A stretch of 64,000 nt of DNA. It comes from HGM12587 sp964602445. GTDB taxonomy: Bacteria; Bacillota; Clostridia; Lachnospirales; Lachnospiraceae. The notes under the pieces are model-generated. The model saw only the letters and a list, made by a program, of their open reading frames with translations. It ran no database searches and was not told where the DNA came from. The DNA is taken from NCBI GenBank assembly GCA_964602445.1, contig CAZRQV010000003.1:62001-126000 (forward strand). Reading direction: 5' to 3'. The position numbers and the translations under genes were made by a program. Shown in pieces: positions 53,417-62,737 of this stretch. Numbering within the stretch: position 1 is the first letter of the stretch; every line of letters starts with the position of its first letter.

Positions 53417-54766
53417 ATGGAGAGAGAACGTTTAGGAAGCCGGCTGGGATTTATCCTTTTAAGTGCCGGATGTGCAATTGGAGTTGGGAATGTTTGGAAA
53501 TTCCCGTATATGGTAGGACAGTACGGAGGCGGAGCATTTGTACTGATCTATCTGTTATGTCTGATTCTTTTGGGAGTTCCGGTCATGACGATGGAATTTG
53601 CCATGGGACGTGCAAGTCAGAAAAGTCCGGTAAAATTATATGAAAAACTGGAACCAAAGAACAGCAAATGGCATATTCATGGTTATTTTGCAATGGCAGG
53701 AAACTATATCCTGATGTTTTTTTACACAGTAGTTGCCGGCTGGATGCTTCGCTATTTTGTGGATATGGCAGCAGGAAAATTTGAAGGTGCCAGTGTAGCA
53801 CAGGTAGAAAACATGTTTTCTGTGATGCTGGGAGAACCAGCGAAACTGGTTCTGTATATGCTGGTCGTTGTTGCACTTGGAGTTCTGATCTGTTCTGCCG
53901 GAGTTCAAAAAGGGGTAGAAAAGATTACGAAGGTGATGATGATCGCACTGCTCGTCATTATGGTTGTTTTGGCAGTCAACAGCATCTTTTTGCCGGGAGC
54001 ATCCGAGGGAATCCGTTTTTATCTGATTCCGAATCTGGAAAGAATGCGTTCGGTAGGAATCGGGGAAGTAATCGTAGCAGCCATGAATCAGTCCTTTTTT
54101 ACACTGAGCCTTGGAATCGGAGCGATGGCAATCTTTGGAAGTTACATTGGTAAAGAAAGAGCATTGATGGGAGAAGCAGTCAATGTAGCAGTGTTAGATA
54201 CTTTTGTAGCACTTTGTGCAGGAATGATCATTTTCCCTTCTTGTTTTGCGTACGGCGTACAGCCAAACAGCGGACCGGATCTGATCTTCATTACCCTGCC
54301 GAATATTTTCAATCATATTCCAATGGGAAGATTGTGGGGAAGTCTGTTCTTTGTATTTATGTCTTTTGCTGCATTTTCAACAATCATTGCTGTATTTGAA
54401 AATATTATTGCATGCTGTATTGATCTGTTTGGCTGGTCCAGAAAAAAAGCCTGTCTGATCAATATGATAATCTTATTTGTCTGCTCAATTCCATGTGCGT
54501 TAGGATTTAATGTTTGGAGCGGTTTTTCTATTGCAGGAAAAAATATCATGGATCTGGAAGATTTTGCAGTCAGCAATCTGCTGCTTCCGCTGGGTTCTTT
54601 GATCTATGTACTGTTCTGTGTTACACGCTATGGATGGGGCTGGGATGCTTTTATGAAAGAAGCGAATACCGGAAAAGGTCTGAAAGTTGCATCATGGATG
54701 CGTCCGTATATGACATTTGTGATTCCGGTGCTGATCATTGTGATCTTTTTACTTGGAATTATGTAG
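53417..54766 (+). CDS. Sodium-dependent amino-acid transporter (NSS/SNF family)
   Basis: 449 residues from ATG 53417 (TTGGAGGAAG upstream). Eleven to twelve hydrophobic segments; TM1 carries the family motif AIGVGNVWKFPYM for sodium and substrate binding. LeuT/MhsT fold. The substrate, probably a hydrophobic or aromatic amino acid, cannot be read from sequence. Confidence 0.93.
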   Translation: MERERLGSRLGFILLSAGCAIGVGNVWKFPYMVGQYGGGAFVLIYLLCLILLGVPVMTMEFAMGRASQKSPVKLYEKLEPKNSKWHIHGYFAMAGNYILMFFYTVVAGWMLRYFVDMAAGKFEGASVAQVENMFSVMLGEPAKLVLYMLVVVALGVLICSAGVQKGVEKITKVMMIALLVIMVVLAVNSIFLPGASEGIRFYLIPNLERMRSVGIGEVIVAAMNQSFFTLSLGIGAMAIFGSYIGKERALMGEAVNVAVLDTFVALCAGMIIFPSCFAYGVQPNSGPDLIFITLPNIFNHIPMGRLWGSLFFVFMSFAAFSTIIAVFENIIACCIDLFGWSRKKACLINMIILFVCSIPCALGFNVWSGFSIAGKNIMDLEDFAVSNLLLPLGSLIYVLFCVTRYGWGWDAFMKEANTGKGLKVASWMRPYMTFVIPVLIIVIFLLGIM

Positions 54767-54788
54767 GTCGATAAAAGGAAGTTTGAAA

Positions 54789-54816
54789 GTTGGGAGCAAA
54801 GTGATTTTGCTCCCAA
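54789..54816 (+). terminator. Hairpin between the NSS gene and the ABC ATPase gene
   Basis: TTGGGAGCAAA pairs perfectly with TTTGCTCCCAA around a short loop. There is no U-tract, so termination may be weak. Confidence 0.5.
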
Positions 54817-54848
54817 TTCATCTATATAGAAAGATAGGGAAACAAATA

Positions 54849-55553
54849 ATGAGTTCATTTGTAAGATTTCAAAACGTAGACAAAGTTTATAAAACCGGAG
54901 AACTGGAAATTTCAGCATTGCAGAATGTTAATTTTGAAATTGAAAAAGGAGAATTCTGTGTGATCGTAGGTGCTTCCGGAGCAGGAAAAACGACGATTCT
55001 GAATATTTTAGGAGGAATGGATACTGCTACCGGAGGACAGGTGTTTTTAGATGGAGAAGAAATTTCTTCTTATAACAAAAAACAGCTGACGGCTTATCGA
55101 AGATATGAGATCGGATTTGTATTTCAGTTTTATAATCTGGTGCCGAATCTGACGGCATTGGAAAATGTAGAGCTGGCGGCACAGATCTGTAAAGAACCGT
55201 TAGATGCAGAAGAAGTATTAAGAGGTGTAGGACTGGGAGAACGTCTGGCCAATTTTCCGGCACAATTATCCGGCGGAGAACAGCAGCGTGTTGCCATTGC
55301 AAGAGCCATGGCAAAAAATCCGAAACTGCTGCTTTGTGATGAACCGACAGGAGCCTTGGATTATCAGACCGGAAAAGCGGTACTGAAACTTTTGCAGGAT
55401 ACTTGCAGGAAACAAGGAAAAACGGTGATCGTGATTACTCATAATCAGGCGCTGACTGCAATGGCAGACCGGATCATTACCGTGAAAAACGGAACAATCA
55501 CAAAGATGATTCAGAACAAACAGATTGTTGATATTGCAGATATTGAATGGTAG
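54849..55553 (+). CDS. ABC transporter ATPase (MacB/LolD-type)
   Basis: 234 residues from ATG 54849; the frame runs back to 54753 but the gene start has the AGGGA site. Walker A GASGAGKTT, Q-loop FQFYNLVPNLT, signature LSGGEQQRVA, Walker B LLLCDEPTGAL, H-loop THN. It pairs with the large FtsX-like permease 13 bases downstream. Confidence 0.95.
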   Translation: MSSFVRFQNVDKVYKTGELEISALQNVNFEIEKGEFCVIVGASGAGKTTILNILGGMDTATGGQVFLDGEEISSYNKKQLTAYRRYEIGFVFQFYNLVPNLTALENVELAAQICKEPLDAEEVLRGVGLGERLANFPAQLSGGEQQRVAIARAMAKNPKLLLCDEPTGALDYQTGKAVLKLLQDTCRKQGKTVIVITHNQALTAMADRIITVKNGTITKMIQNKQIVDIADIEW

Positions 55554-55566
55554 CAGGGGAACAAAT

Positions 55567-58500
55567 ATGAAGTCAAATATGTGGAAATCAACATTTCGGG
55601 AAATTAAACAGAGTTTTGGAAGATTTATGGCGATTTTTGCAATTACCGCATTAGGAGTCAGTCTGTTTTCCGGCTTAAAGATTCTTCAGCCGGCAATGGT
55701 AAAAACAACGGATGAATATTTTAAAGAAAAGAATCTGTATGATTATCGTTTGATGTCGACTTTGGGATATGAAGAGGAAAATGTGGCGTTTTTACGGGAG
55801 CAGGAAGATGTTCGCTATGCAGAAGGAATTTTTTCTTTTGATGTTCTTTGTCAGTTGGAGGGAGAATCGGCAAAAGTGATCAAAACCTATAATCTCCCGG
55901 AGCAGATTAATCAGATTGAACTTTTATATGGAAGAATGCCGGAAAGTGCAGAAGAATGTATTGTAGATGCATTGCTTTACGGAGAAGACAGCATTGGGAA
56001 AACTGTATATTTATCAGAAGATAATACAGAAGAAGATCTGGAACATTTTGCTGTCCGTGAGTTTACGATCACAGGCATAGCCAAATCATCTGGGTATATT
56101 CAGTATGAACGAGGAAATTCTTCCCTTGGAAACGGCAGGATTTCCGGATTTATGTATCTTCCCAAAGAAGCATTTGACGCTGATTATTATACGGAGATTC
56201 TGGTCAAATTTAATCAGGATCCGGATATTTACAGCGATGATTATGATGCCTATATGGAAGAAAAAGAACCGATATGGGAAGAACTGGCGCAAACAGCAGC
56301 AGACAGCCGTTATGAAAAGATCCGTTCGGAAGCAGAAGAAACATTGGCAGATGCCAAGGAGGAGTTTGCAGAGAAAAAGCTGGAAGGACAGCAGGATCTG
56401 GTAGATGCGAAAGCAAAGTTAGACGAAGCATTTGCAGAACTTCAAAAGGCGGAAAGAGAACTGGCTGACGGAAAACAGGAACTGACCGATGGGCGTACTG
56501 CCTTGGAAGAAAATCGAAAAACGCTGAATGATGCACAGTCAGAGCTTGGAAGAAATGAAAAGGCGCTGGAAAGTGCAGAGGCAGATTTAAATGCCGGATA
56601 CGGGAAATTAGGAGAGCAGTCAGCGGCACTGGAACAGGGAAAAGCACAGTTAGAGACGGCAGAAGCAGAAGTAAAACAACAGAAAGCAGCTGTCGATGCA
56701 GCCAAAACGCAGATGGAATCGTTAGAATCCGGAATGACAGCCTTAGAAACCCAGCTGATCCAGTTGGAATACGGTGTTGGAACCGGCATGCTTCCGGAAG
56801 AACAGCAGCTTGCAGCCATCCGGGGAATCGAGGGAGCGCTGGAACAGATCCTGCAGCAGCTTCAGACAGAAACTATTTTCAAAAATGCAGAAACTTTGGG
56901 AATGTTAGATCGAATTGCGCAGGCAAAAACCGGGATTCAAATGATTCGAAGTGAGGTGGAGCAGCAAAAAACAGCGCTGTCTGAGGCAGAAACGGAACTT
57001 CAAAATGCAGAAATGGAGTTGGCAGCCCAGAAACTGGTCATTCAGGCAGGAGAATCCCAGATTTCCAATGCATCAAGTCAGATTGCAGCCGGAAAGCAGG
57101 AGATTGTAGATGGAAAAGAACAGCTTCAGGATGGGAAAGAACAGCTGCAGAAAGGACTGACCGAATTTTCCAAAGGGGAAGAAGATCTTTTAAGCGGAGA
57201 ATCCCAGCTGGCAGAAGCAGAAGCAGACCTGGAAGCCGGATGGAAAGAATATTATGACGGTCTGGAAGAATATGAGGAAGGCTGTCAGGAGTTTGAAACA
57301 CAGATTGCAGAAGCAGAAGCGGAAATACTTGATGCAGAAAAAGAAATTGAAGAAATTGAGCAGCCGGAAGTTTATGTACTTGGAAGAGAGACCAATGTAG
57401 GCTATGTATGCATGGAAAATGATTCTTCGATCGTAGATGGAATTGCCAATGTTTTTCCGGTATTTTTCTATGCAGTGGCAGCACTGGTATGCATTACGAC
57501 AATGAGTCGTATGGTGGAAGAACAGAGAACACAGATCGGTGTGTTAAAGGCATTGGGCTACAGTGAAGCATCGATCATGGGAAAATATCTGTTTTATTCC
57601 GGATTCGCAGCAATCACCGGATGTTTGTTCGGATATTTCTTAGGAATTAAATTGTTCCCGATTATCATCTGGTATGCTTACAGCAGTATGTATACGGTAA
57701 AAGAGATCAGTTACCTGTTTGACGCAGGGATTTTGATCTTCTCACTGGTTATTTCCATGCTGTGTTCCATGGGCGTTACCTTTGTATGCTGTAAAAATGA
57801 ACTTTCCGAGGTCGCTGCCGAGTTGATGCGGCCAAAAGCGCCAAAAGCAGGAAAACGGGTACTGTTGGAGCGGATTTCGTGGATATGGAAACGGATGAAA
57901 TTTTTACACAAAGTATCTTATCGAAATGTTTTCCGCTATAAAAAACGGTTCTTTATGATGGTGATCGGAATCAGTGGCTGTACCGCACTTTTGGTTACCG
58001 GATTTGGTGTCAAAGATTCGGTGGCGACCATTGCTACAGAGCAGTTTGACCGGATTCAGGTGTATGATATCAATATCATGCTGACAGACAATGCTTCAGA
58101 GAAAACGGATCAGATGCTGGAGCGGATCGGTCAGGGTCGGATCCAAGAATCCGTGTATGTCATGGAAAAAACCATGGATCTTGTAACGGAAGAAAGTGTG
58201 AAAAGTATCAGTCTGGTAGCGGTAGATGAGAATGCAGAAATGTCTTCTTATGTAAAACTGCCGGATCCAAAAAGCGGAGAAAATCTGTCCTATCCTGAAA
58301 CAGGACAGTGTATTCTGACCGATAAGATTGCAGAAACGTATGGTCTTCAGGTAGGAGATACGGTTACGCTGCGAGATGAAGAAAATCATACCATGGAACT
58401 GACCTTGTCAGGAATTGCAGAAAATTATCTGTATAATTATGTGTATATGACGATTCAGACTTATGAAACTTGTTTGGGAGAGCCTGCACAGATCAAAAGT

Positions 58501-59031
58501 ATTTATTTAAATACTGCGGACGGAGCAGATCCGCATCAGATTGCAGCAGACCTGATGAAGGAAGAGCAGGTAACTTCTGCCAGTGTATCGGCAGATTCTA
58601 AGGATAGATCGGCGGCAATGATCGAAAGTCTGGATCTTCTGGTCGTTGTGATTATCATTTGTGCAGGTTTTCTGGCATTTATCGTGTTGTATAACCTGAC
58701 CAATATTAATATTACGGAAAGAATCCGGGAGATTGCCACGATCAAAGTACTTGGTTTCTTTAAAAATGAAACGGCATCCTATGTGTTTAGAGAAAATCTG
58801 ATCTTAACGATGATCGGAGCATTGGCGGGTCTTGGGCTTGGAAAGATTTTCCATGCCTTTGTAATGAGTCAGGTACAGGTGGATCAGGTATCTTTTAAAG
58901 TTCAGATCCTGACAAAGAGTTATCTGTACAGTTTCCTACTGACCTTTGTGTTTGCAGTCATTGTCAATCTTTTTATGAGTAAAAAACTGGATCGTGTCAG
59001 TATGACAGAATCCTTAAAATCAGTAGATTAA
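55567..59031 (+). CDS. Very large FtsX-like ABC permease with extracytoplasmic coiled coil
   Basis: 1,154 residues. An N-terminal membrane segment (~22-40), a MacB-like periplasmic domain (to ~260), then a long coiled-coil region (~265-615) rich in Glu/Ala/Gln, with repeated phrases such as GKEQLQDG and AEAEADLE. Three membrane segments follow (~640-780), then a second extracytoplasmic domain and three more membrane segments (~1040-1140). Such permeases in Firmicutes act as mechanotransmission or export pumps, often for peptides or antibiotics. ATG 55567 has AGGGGAAC before it. Confidence 0.92.
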   Translation: MKSNMWKSTFREIKQSFGRFMAIFAITALGVSLFSGLKILQPAMVKTTDEYFKEKNLYDYRLMSTLGYEEENVAFLREQEDVRYAEGIFSFDVLCQLEGESAKVIKTYNLPEQINQIELLYGRMPESAEECIVDALLYGEDSIGKTVYLSEDNTEEDLEHFAVREFTITGIAKSSGYIQYERGNSSLGNGRISGFMYLPKEAFDADYYTEILVKFNQDPDIYSDDYDAYMEEKEPIWEELAQTAADSRYEKIRSEAEETLADAKEEFAEKKLEGQQDLVDAKAKLDEAFAELQKAERELADGKQELTDGRTALEENRKTLNDAQSELGRNEKALESAEADLNAGYGKLGEQSAALEQGKAQLETAEAEVKQQKAAVDAAKTQMESLESGMTALETQLIQLEYGVGTGMLPEEQQLAAIRGIEGALEQILQQLQTETIFKNAETLGMLDRIAQAKTGIQMIRSEVEQQKTALSEAETELQNAEMELAAQKLVIQAGESQISNASSQIAAGKQEIVDGKEQLQDGKEQLQKGLTEFSKGEEDLLSGESQLAEAEADLEAGWKEYYDGLEEYEEGCQEFETQIAEAEAEILDAEKEIEEIEQPEVYVLGRETNVGYVCMENDSSIVDGIANVFPVFFYAVAALVCITTMSRMVEEQRTQIGVLKALGYSEASIMGKYLFYSGFAAITGCLFGYFLGIKLFPIIIWYAYSSMYTVKEISYLFDAGILIFSLVISMLCSMGVTFVCCKNELSEVAAELMRPKAPKAGKRVLLERISWIWKRMKFLHKVSYRNVFRYKKRFFMMVIGISGCTALLVTGFGVKDSVATIATEQFDRIQVYDINIMLTDNASEKTDQMLERIGQGRIQESVYVMEKTMDLVTEESVKSISLVAVDENAEMSSYVKLPDPKSGENLSYPETGQCILTDKIAETYGLQVGDTVTLRDEENHTMELTLSGIAENYLYNYVYMTIQTYETCLGEPAQIKSIYLNTADGADPHQIAADLMKEEQVTSASVSADSKDRSAAMIESLDLLVVVIIICAGFLAFIVLYNLTNINITERIREIATIKVLGFFKNETASYVFRENLILTMIGALAGLGLGKIFHAFVMSQVQVDQVSFKVQILTKSYLYSFLLTFVFAVIVNLFMSKKLDRVSMTESLKSVD

Positions 59032-59059
59032 GAAGAAAAAATAGAGAGCGTTTTATGAA

Positions 59060-59104
59060 ACTGCCCGTCAATTCTTTCTCAGAGAGTTGGCGGGCAGTCG
59101 TTTT
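59060..59104 (+). terminator. Terminator after the ABC permease gene
   Basis: ACTGCCCG-CAA pairs with TTG-CGGGCAGT (one internal mismatch), followed by CGTTTT. Confidence 0.75.
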
Positions 59105-59241
59105 ATCAGCTCTTCAAGCAGAAGAAATTCACTGTGACTTAGTATTTTTATGCTTTTTTACATAATTTATCTCTATATTTAGTATTCACACCATATTTTG
59201 CCATGCACCAGCATCTGTCTACTGTTTTGTGCAAAAAAATA

Positions 59242-59308
59242 TTGACATATAATATTATACGGCATATATTATATGTAGAAACAATATTATACATCATATA
59301 ATATTGTT
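59242..59308 (+). promoter_or_regulatory. padR promoter with two inverted-repeat operators
   Basis: Promoter TTGACA (59242-59247), 17 bases, TATATT (59265-59270). One perfect inverted repeat, ACATATAATAT (59245-59255) with ATATTATATGT (59266-59276), spans both elements. A second, AACAATATTATA (59280-59291) with TATAATATTGTT (59297-59308), lies just downstream. PadR sites of the ATGT...ACAT kind are known, so autorepression is likely. The rest of the 323-base gap 59032-59354 is AT-rich with only the terminator at 59060. Confidence 0.75.
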
Positions 59309-59354
59309 CGAAAGAAAGTGAACAATCGAAAATCATTAGAATGGAGCGGATCAG

Positions 59355-59681
59355 ATGGTATTCAATACGGGAGCGGCATTGCTGGACGCAATTGTACTGG
59401 CGGTGGTATCAAGAGAACCGGAGGGAACTTATGGTTACAAAATTACGCAGGATGTCAGAAAAGTGATCGAAGTTTCGGAATCCACACTCTACCCGGTTCT
59501 TCGGAGACTTCAGAAAGATGATTGTCTGGAAGTATACGACAAAGAGTGTGCAGGAAGAAACCGCCGATATTATAAAATTACAGAGCGGGGAGGTGCACAG
59601 CTGAATCTGTATCAGAACGAATGGAAAATTTATTCGAGAAAGATCAGCAGCATGTTTGAGGAGGGAGACTGGAATGAGTAG
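59355..59681 (+). CDS. PadR-family transcriptional regulator
   Basis: 108 residues: winged helix-turn-helix with the PadR hallmarks GTYGYKI, ESTLYPVLRRLQKD and RRYYKITERG, then a short C-terminal dimerisation helix. It overlaps the next gene by 8 bases. In this gene order (PadR-HAAS-DUF4097-PspC) it usually represses its own operon. Confidence 0.93.
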   Translation: MVFNTGAALLDAIVLAVVSREPEGTYGYKITQDVRKVIEVSESTLYPVLRRLQKDDCLEVYDKECAGRNRRYYKITERGGAQLNLYQNEWKIYSRKISSMFEEGDWNE

Positions 59682-60360
59682 AACAGAATTTATGAGAAGG
59701 CTGGAAGAACTTCTGTCAGATATTTCGCAAAACGAACGAGAAGAAGCTTTGAACTTTTATGAAGATTATTTTGACGATGCCGGGACAGAAAATGAGCAGA
59801 AGGTCATGGAATCACTGGGATCTCCGGAAAAAGTTGCAAAGATCATCAAAGAAGGAATTGGTGACGGCAGCGAGGAACAGGGAGCTTTTACCGAAAATGG
59901 ATTTGAAACTTTTGAAAATGATCCAAAGGAGGAACTGGCCGGCTATGAAGGACGAAAGAAAAAATCTGTGTTTGATAAATTCAAACAGATGGGAAGATCC
60001 GGCTGGATCTTAACTTTGATCCTTGCAGTCTTTGTGTGGCCTTTCATCGGATCAATTGTGACAGCCGTGGGATCAGTATTTCTGGGATTGCTTGCAGCAG
60101 TTTTCGTTTTGATCTTTGGGTTAGCTGCGGCGGGAATTGGCGTGATCGCAGCAGGAGGTGTTCTGTTTGCGTCAGTGATCGGACTGTTGATCCTGAATCC
60201 GGCACATGCGTTATTAGGTGCAGGAATTTCTTTGGTGCTGATCGGAATCGGAGTTTTACTGCTGGTAGGTGGAATCTGGGTGGTAAGTAAGCTGCTGCCG
60301 ATTCTGATTCGCTGGATTACGGAAGGGGTAAGTAAAATTTGGAGAAAAAATGAGGTATAG
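59674..60360 (+). CDS. HAAS domain (DUF1700) membrane protein
   Basis: 228 residues from ATG 59674 (GAGGGAG upstream). The N-terminal HAAS helical domain (~1-60, RTEFMRRLEELLSD...YYEDYFDDAG-like) is followed by a linker and four to five hydrophobic segments (~115-220). HAAS domains are paired with PadR regulators and probably signal to them. Function not established. Confidence 0.88.
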   Translation: MSRTEFMRRLEELLSDISQNEREEALNFYEDYFDDAGTENEQKVMESLGSPEKVAKIIKEGIGDGSEEQGAFTENGFETFENDPKEELAGYEGRKKKSVFDKFKQMGRSGWILTLILAVFVWPFIGSIVTAVGSVFLGLLAAVFVLIFGLAAAGIGVIAAGGVLFASVIGLLILNPAHALLGAGISLVLIGIGVLLLVGGIWVVSKLLPILIRWITEGVSKIWRKNEV

Positions 60361-61252
60361 GCAGATGAAAAAAAAGACCAAAAGAGTTGTGATCGCAGCT
60401 GTTGTGCTGATCTTAATCGGGCTGGGATTGTTTATTGCCGGGATTGCTGCAGTCGGGGGAATTACAGCGATCAAATCCTTAGGAAATGAAAAAAAAGTCA
60501 TACACAATCTGCTGCAGGATACGGTTATGGAATCCATTGTCACAGAAATGGAAAAGGTAGAGGAAGGAACCGCTGAAACCGTAACGACAACTTGCGTTGC
60601 AGAAAGAGTGGATTGTCTGGTATTGGATCTGGAAACGGTAGCTGTTGATGTGAAGGAAAGCAGTACAGAAGAAGTGTTCAGAATCGAAACCAGTGAATTT
60701 TATGAAGTGTATGAAGAAAACGGAACACTTTATGTTGTACCAAAAAATCAGGAACAGATCCAGTTAAGGCATCATGAAATAACAATGACAATTCCGGAAG
60801 ATTTTAAATTTGAAACAGTGAAGATTCTGGCAGATGCATCAGAGCTGGAGATTCAGAAAATTCGTACCAAAGAACTGAATGTAGTTGTGAATACAGGAAA
60901 TGTAGTCATCGGGGAACTTTTGGCGGAAAGTGCAGAAATTGAGATCAGCACAGGGTCAATGGAAGTGGAGCAGGGAGAAGTAGCTTCTCTGGAAACGGAG
61001 GTTGATATCGGTAATTTTTCCTATACAGGAAAAATTAAAAAAGACGCAGAAGCAGAATGTGAGCTTGGAAATATGGAATTTTCTTTAGAAGATGAAGTAT
61101 CCGCTTATGATTACGTCATTGAATGCAATGGAGGAAACGTAATGGTAGGAAATCATGAATATACAAAGCTTCTGGAAGAAACAAAACTGGATCACCGTGC
61201 AGGAAAACAGTTCCGGATTGAATGTGATCTGGGAAGAATAATTGTTCAATAA
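60350..61252 (+). CDS. DUF4097-family anchored beta-strand protein
   Basis: 300 residues. One N-terminal membrane segment (~12-38), then a repetitive beta-rich domain typical of DUF4097 (putative adhesin-like beta-helix). The start is ambiguous: ATG 60350 with GGAG 6 bases upstream overlaps the HAAS gene; ATG 60365 is also possible. It belongs to the PadR envelope module. Confidence 0.85.
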   Translation: MRYRQMKKKTKRVVIAAVVLILIGLGLFIAGIAAVGGITAIKSLGNEKKVIHNLLQDTVMESIVTEMEKVEEGTAETVTTTCVAERVDCLVLDLETVAVDVKESSTEEVFRIETSEFYEVYEENGTLYVVPKNQEQIQLRHHEITMTIPEDFKFETVKILADASELEIQKIRTKELNVVVNTGNVVIGELLAESAEIEISTGSMEVEQGEVASLETEVDIGNFSYTGKIKKDAEAECELGNMEFSLEDEVSAYDYVIECNGGNVMVGNHEYTKLLEETKLDHRAGKQFRIECDLGRIIVQ

Positions 61253-61273
61253 AAGAATTAGGGAGGAAAGAAC

Positions 61274-61450
61274 ATGAAACGATTAACAAAATCAGGAAAC
61301 AAAATGATCTGCGGAGTATGCGCAGGAATCGGAGAATATTTAGGAATTGATGCAACTGTAGTCAGACTGCTGTGGGTAGTTTTTTCTATGATGGGCGGCA
61401 GCGGAATTTTGGCTTATATCATTGCAGCAATCATTATGCCGGAAAATTAA
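61274..61450 (+). CDS. Small PspC-domain protein
   Basis: 58 residues (MKRLTKSGNKMICGV...). It shows the PspC pattern: a basic start, CGVCAGIGEYLGID, then hydrophobic VVRLLWVVFS and a glycine-rich second membrane segment. AGGGAGG stands before the ATG. As the last gene of the PadR-HAAS-DUF4097 set it suggests an envelope-stress function. Confidence 0.9.
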   Translation: MKRLTKSGNKMICGVCAGIGEYLGIDATVVRLLWVVFSMMGGSGILAYIIAAIIMPEN

Positions 61451-61455
61451 ACAAG

Positions 61456-61494
61456 AAACAGCTTGGGGGAATCGAAAGATTCCCCCTGTTTTTT
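61456..61494. terminator. Terminator after the PspC gene
   Basis: GGGGGAATC pairs with GATTCCCCC around GAAA, with outer AACAG/CTGTT and six T. It also faces the convergent AraC gene. Confidence 0.9.
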
Positions 61495-62545
61495 ATGTTT
61501 TATTTGCTTTTCGGTATTGATTTGGAGTCATGTGTGTTGCCTTTTTAAAAGCGCGGATAAAGGTTTCGGTATTTTCATAACCGAGAACTAAGGAAATGTC
61601 ACTGACTGTTTTGCCGGTGTTAATCAGCATATGTTCTGCCCGCCGGATTCTCAGTGTTCGTTTCCAGTCATTAAATCCCATACCAGTGGTCGTTTTGATC
61701 AGCTTCGAGCAATAAGACAATGAAAATCCGAAATGATCAGAAATGTCTGAAAGGGTGACGGTGGCAATATGTTCCTGTATATAATTCAAAATTAAAAAAT
61801 CATCGGTATGACGGGTTTGCGAGATGGAGTAGGAAGATTCCATGGAAGTTCCATATTGACGCATCATTTCGGCACTTAAGGAAGTCAGCCGTCCAATGAG
61901 AATCTGATCAGAATAGGAATCATGATAGAGATGCTCATAATATAATTTCAGGATAACCTCTTTTTGTTCTTTTTCTGTATGATAAGCAAGGTATTCTAAT
62001 TGCTGTTTATCATATAATGCCTGTTTGAAAAATTGGCTTTGGATGTCATTTCCTGTGGCAAGCGGGAGAAACATCCGGTGAAAAGAATTTTTTTGAAGCA
62101 GAATGTTAAATATAACGGATTCGTCATCGAATACTTCCATTGTATGATAAATTCCGGGAGCGATAAATACAAGATCCCCTTCTTTGAATGTTCTTCGATT
62201 CACTCCGATATTTTGGATACAGGAACCTTCATAAACATAAACAATTTCAAAAAAATCATGACGATGCATAAATGCAGGAGTATAGCGATTATGCACCGTA
62301 ATAAAGACATTTCGCTGTTCCCCTTCTTTAAAATATTCAGTGTCGTTCATTTCATAAGAAATAATATCCGGCAATAGTTCAGGAATAACTAAATGTCTGC
62401 TGACTGCATCAGCAAGATCAATTTGGTTTAAAAAATGCTGTAAAGTTTCCGGGTTCCGGGATGCCAGCCAGTAGGATTTATAAAACTGTTCGTCTGCATT
62501 TAACGGAAAAAGCTGTTCCCGTAATTGTTCAAGTGTAAAATTCAT
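61493..62545 (-). CDS. AraC-family transcriptional regulator with N-terminal cupin
   Basis: 350 residues from ATG 62545 (GAGGAAC 8 bases upstream); the frame is open to 62632 without a ribosome site. A cupin-like sensor domain (HNRYTPAFMHRHDFFEIVYV near residue 85) and two C-terminal helix-turn-helix motifs ending HMTPNQYRK. It is divergent from the sugar symporter gene, so it probably controls that gene and others beyond the window. Confidence 0.88.
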   Translation of the reverse strand: MNFTLEQLREQLFPLNADEQFYKSYWLASRNPETLQHFLNQIDLADAVSRHLVIPELLPDIISYEMNDTEYFKEGEQRNVFITVHNRYTPAFMHRHDFFEIVYVYEGSCIQNIGVNRRTFKEGDLVFIAPGIYHTMEVFDDESVIFNILLQKNSFHRMFLPLATGNDIQSQFFKQALYDKQQLEYLAYHTEKEQKEVILKLYYEHLYHDSYSDQILIGRLTSLSAEMMRQYGTSMESSYSISQTRHTDDFLILNYIQEHIATVTLSDISDHFGFSLSYCSKLIKTTTGMGFNDWKRTLRIRRAEHMLINTGKTVSDISLVLGYENTETFIRAFKKATHMTPNQYRKANKT

Positions 62546-62641
62546 CAATCTGTTCCTCAAATAGATAAAAATTTTATTTATATATGACATTATAGTTGCA
62601 TGTACCTCAAAAAAAGTCAACAAATTGCACAATTATTCCAA

Positions 62642-62670
62642 TTAAAAAAATAAATTGTTTCTAATATAAT
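62642..62670 (+). promoter_or_regulatory. Possible promoter of the GPH symporter gene
   Basis: TTAAAA (62642-62647), 17 bases, TATAAT (62665-62670). A GC-only palindrome CCGCGCGG (62688-62695) in otherwise AT-rich DNA lies just downstream and may be a regulator site. Confidence 0.45.
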
Positions 62671-62737
62671 CAAAATATAAAAAATAACCGCGCGGGTACT
62701 ATTATTTTTTGATATTTATTCTAAGGAGAATGGTAAA

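Noticed and set aside
54753..54848. Longer start for the ABC ATPase
   Set aside because: The extension begins inside the NSS gene and spans the intergenic hairpin; ATG 54849 gives the normal ATPase N-terminus.
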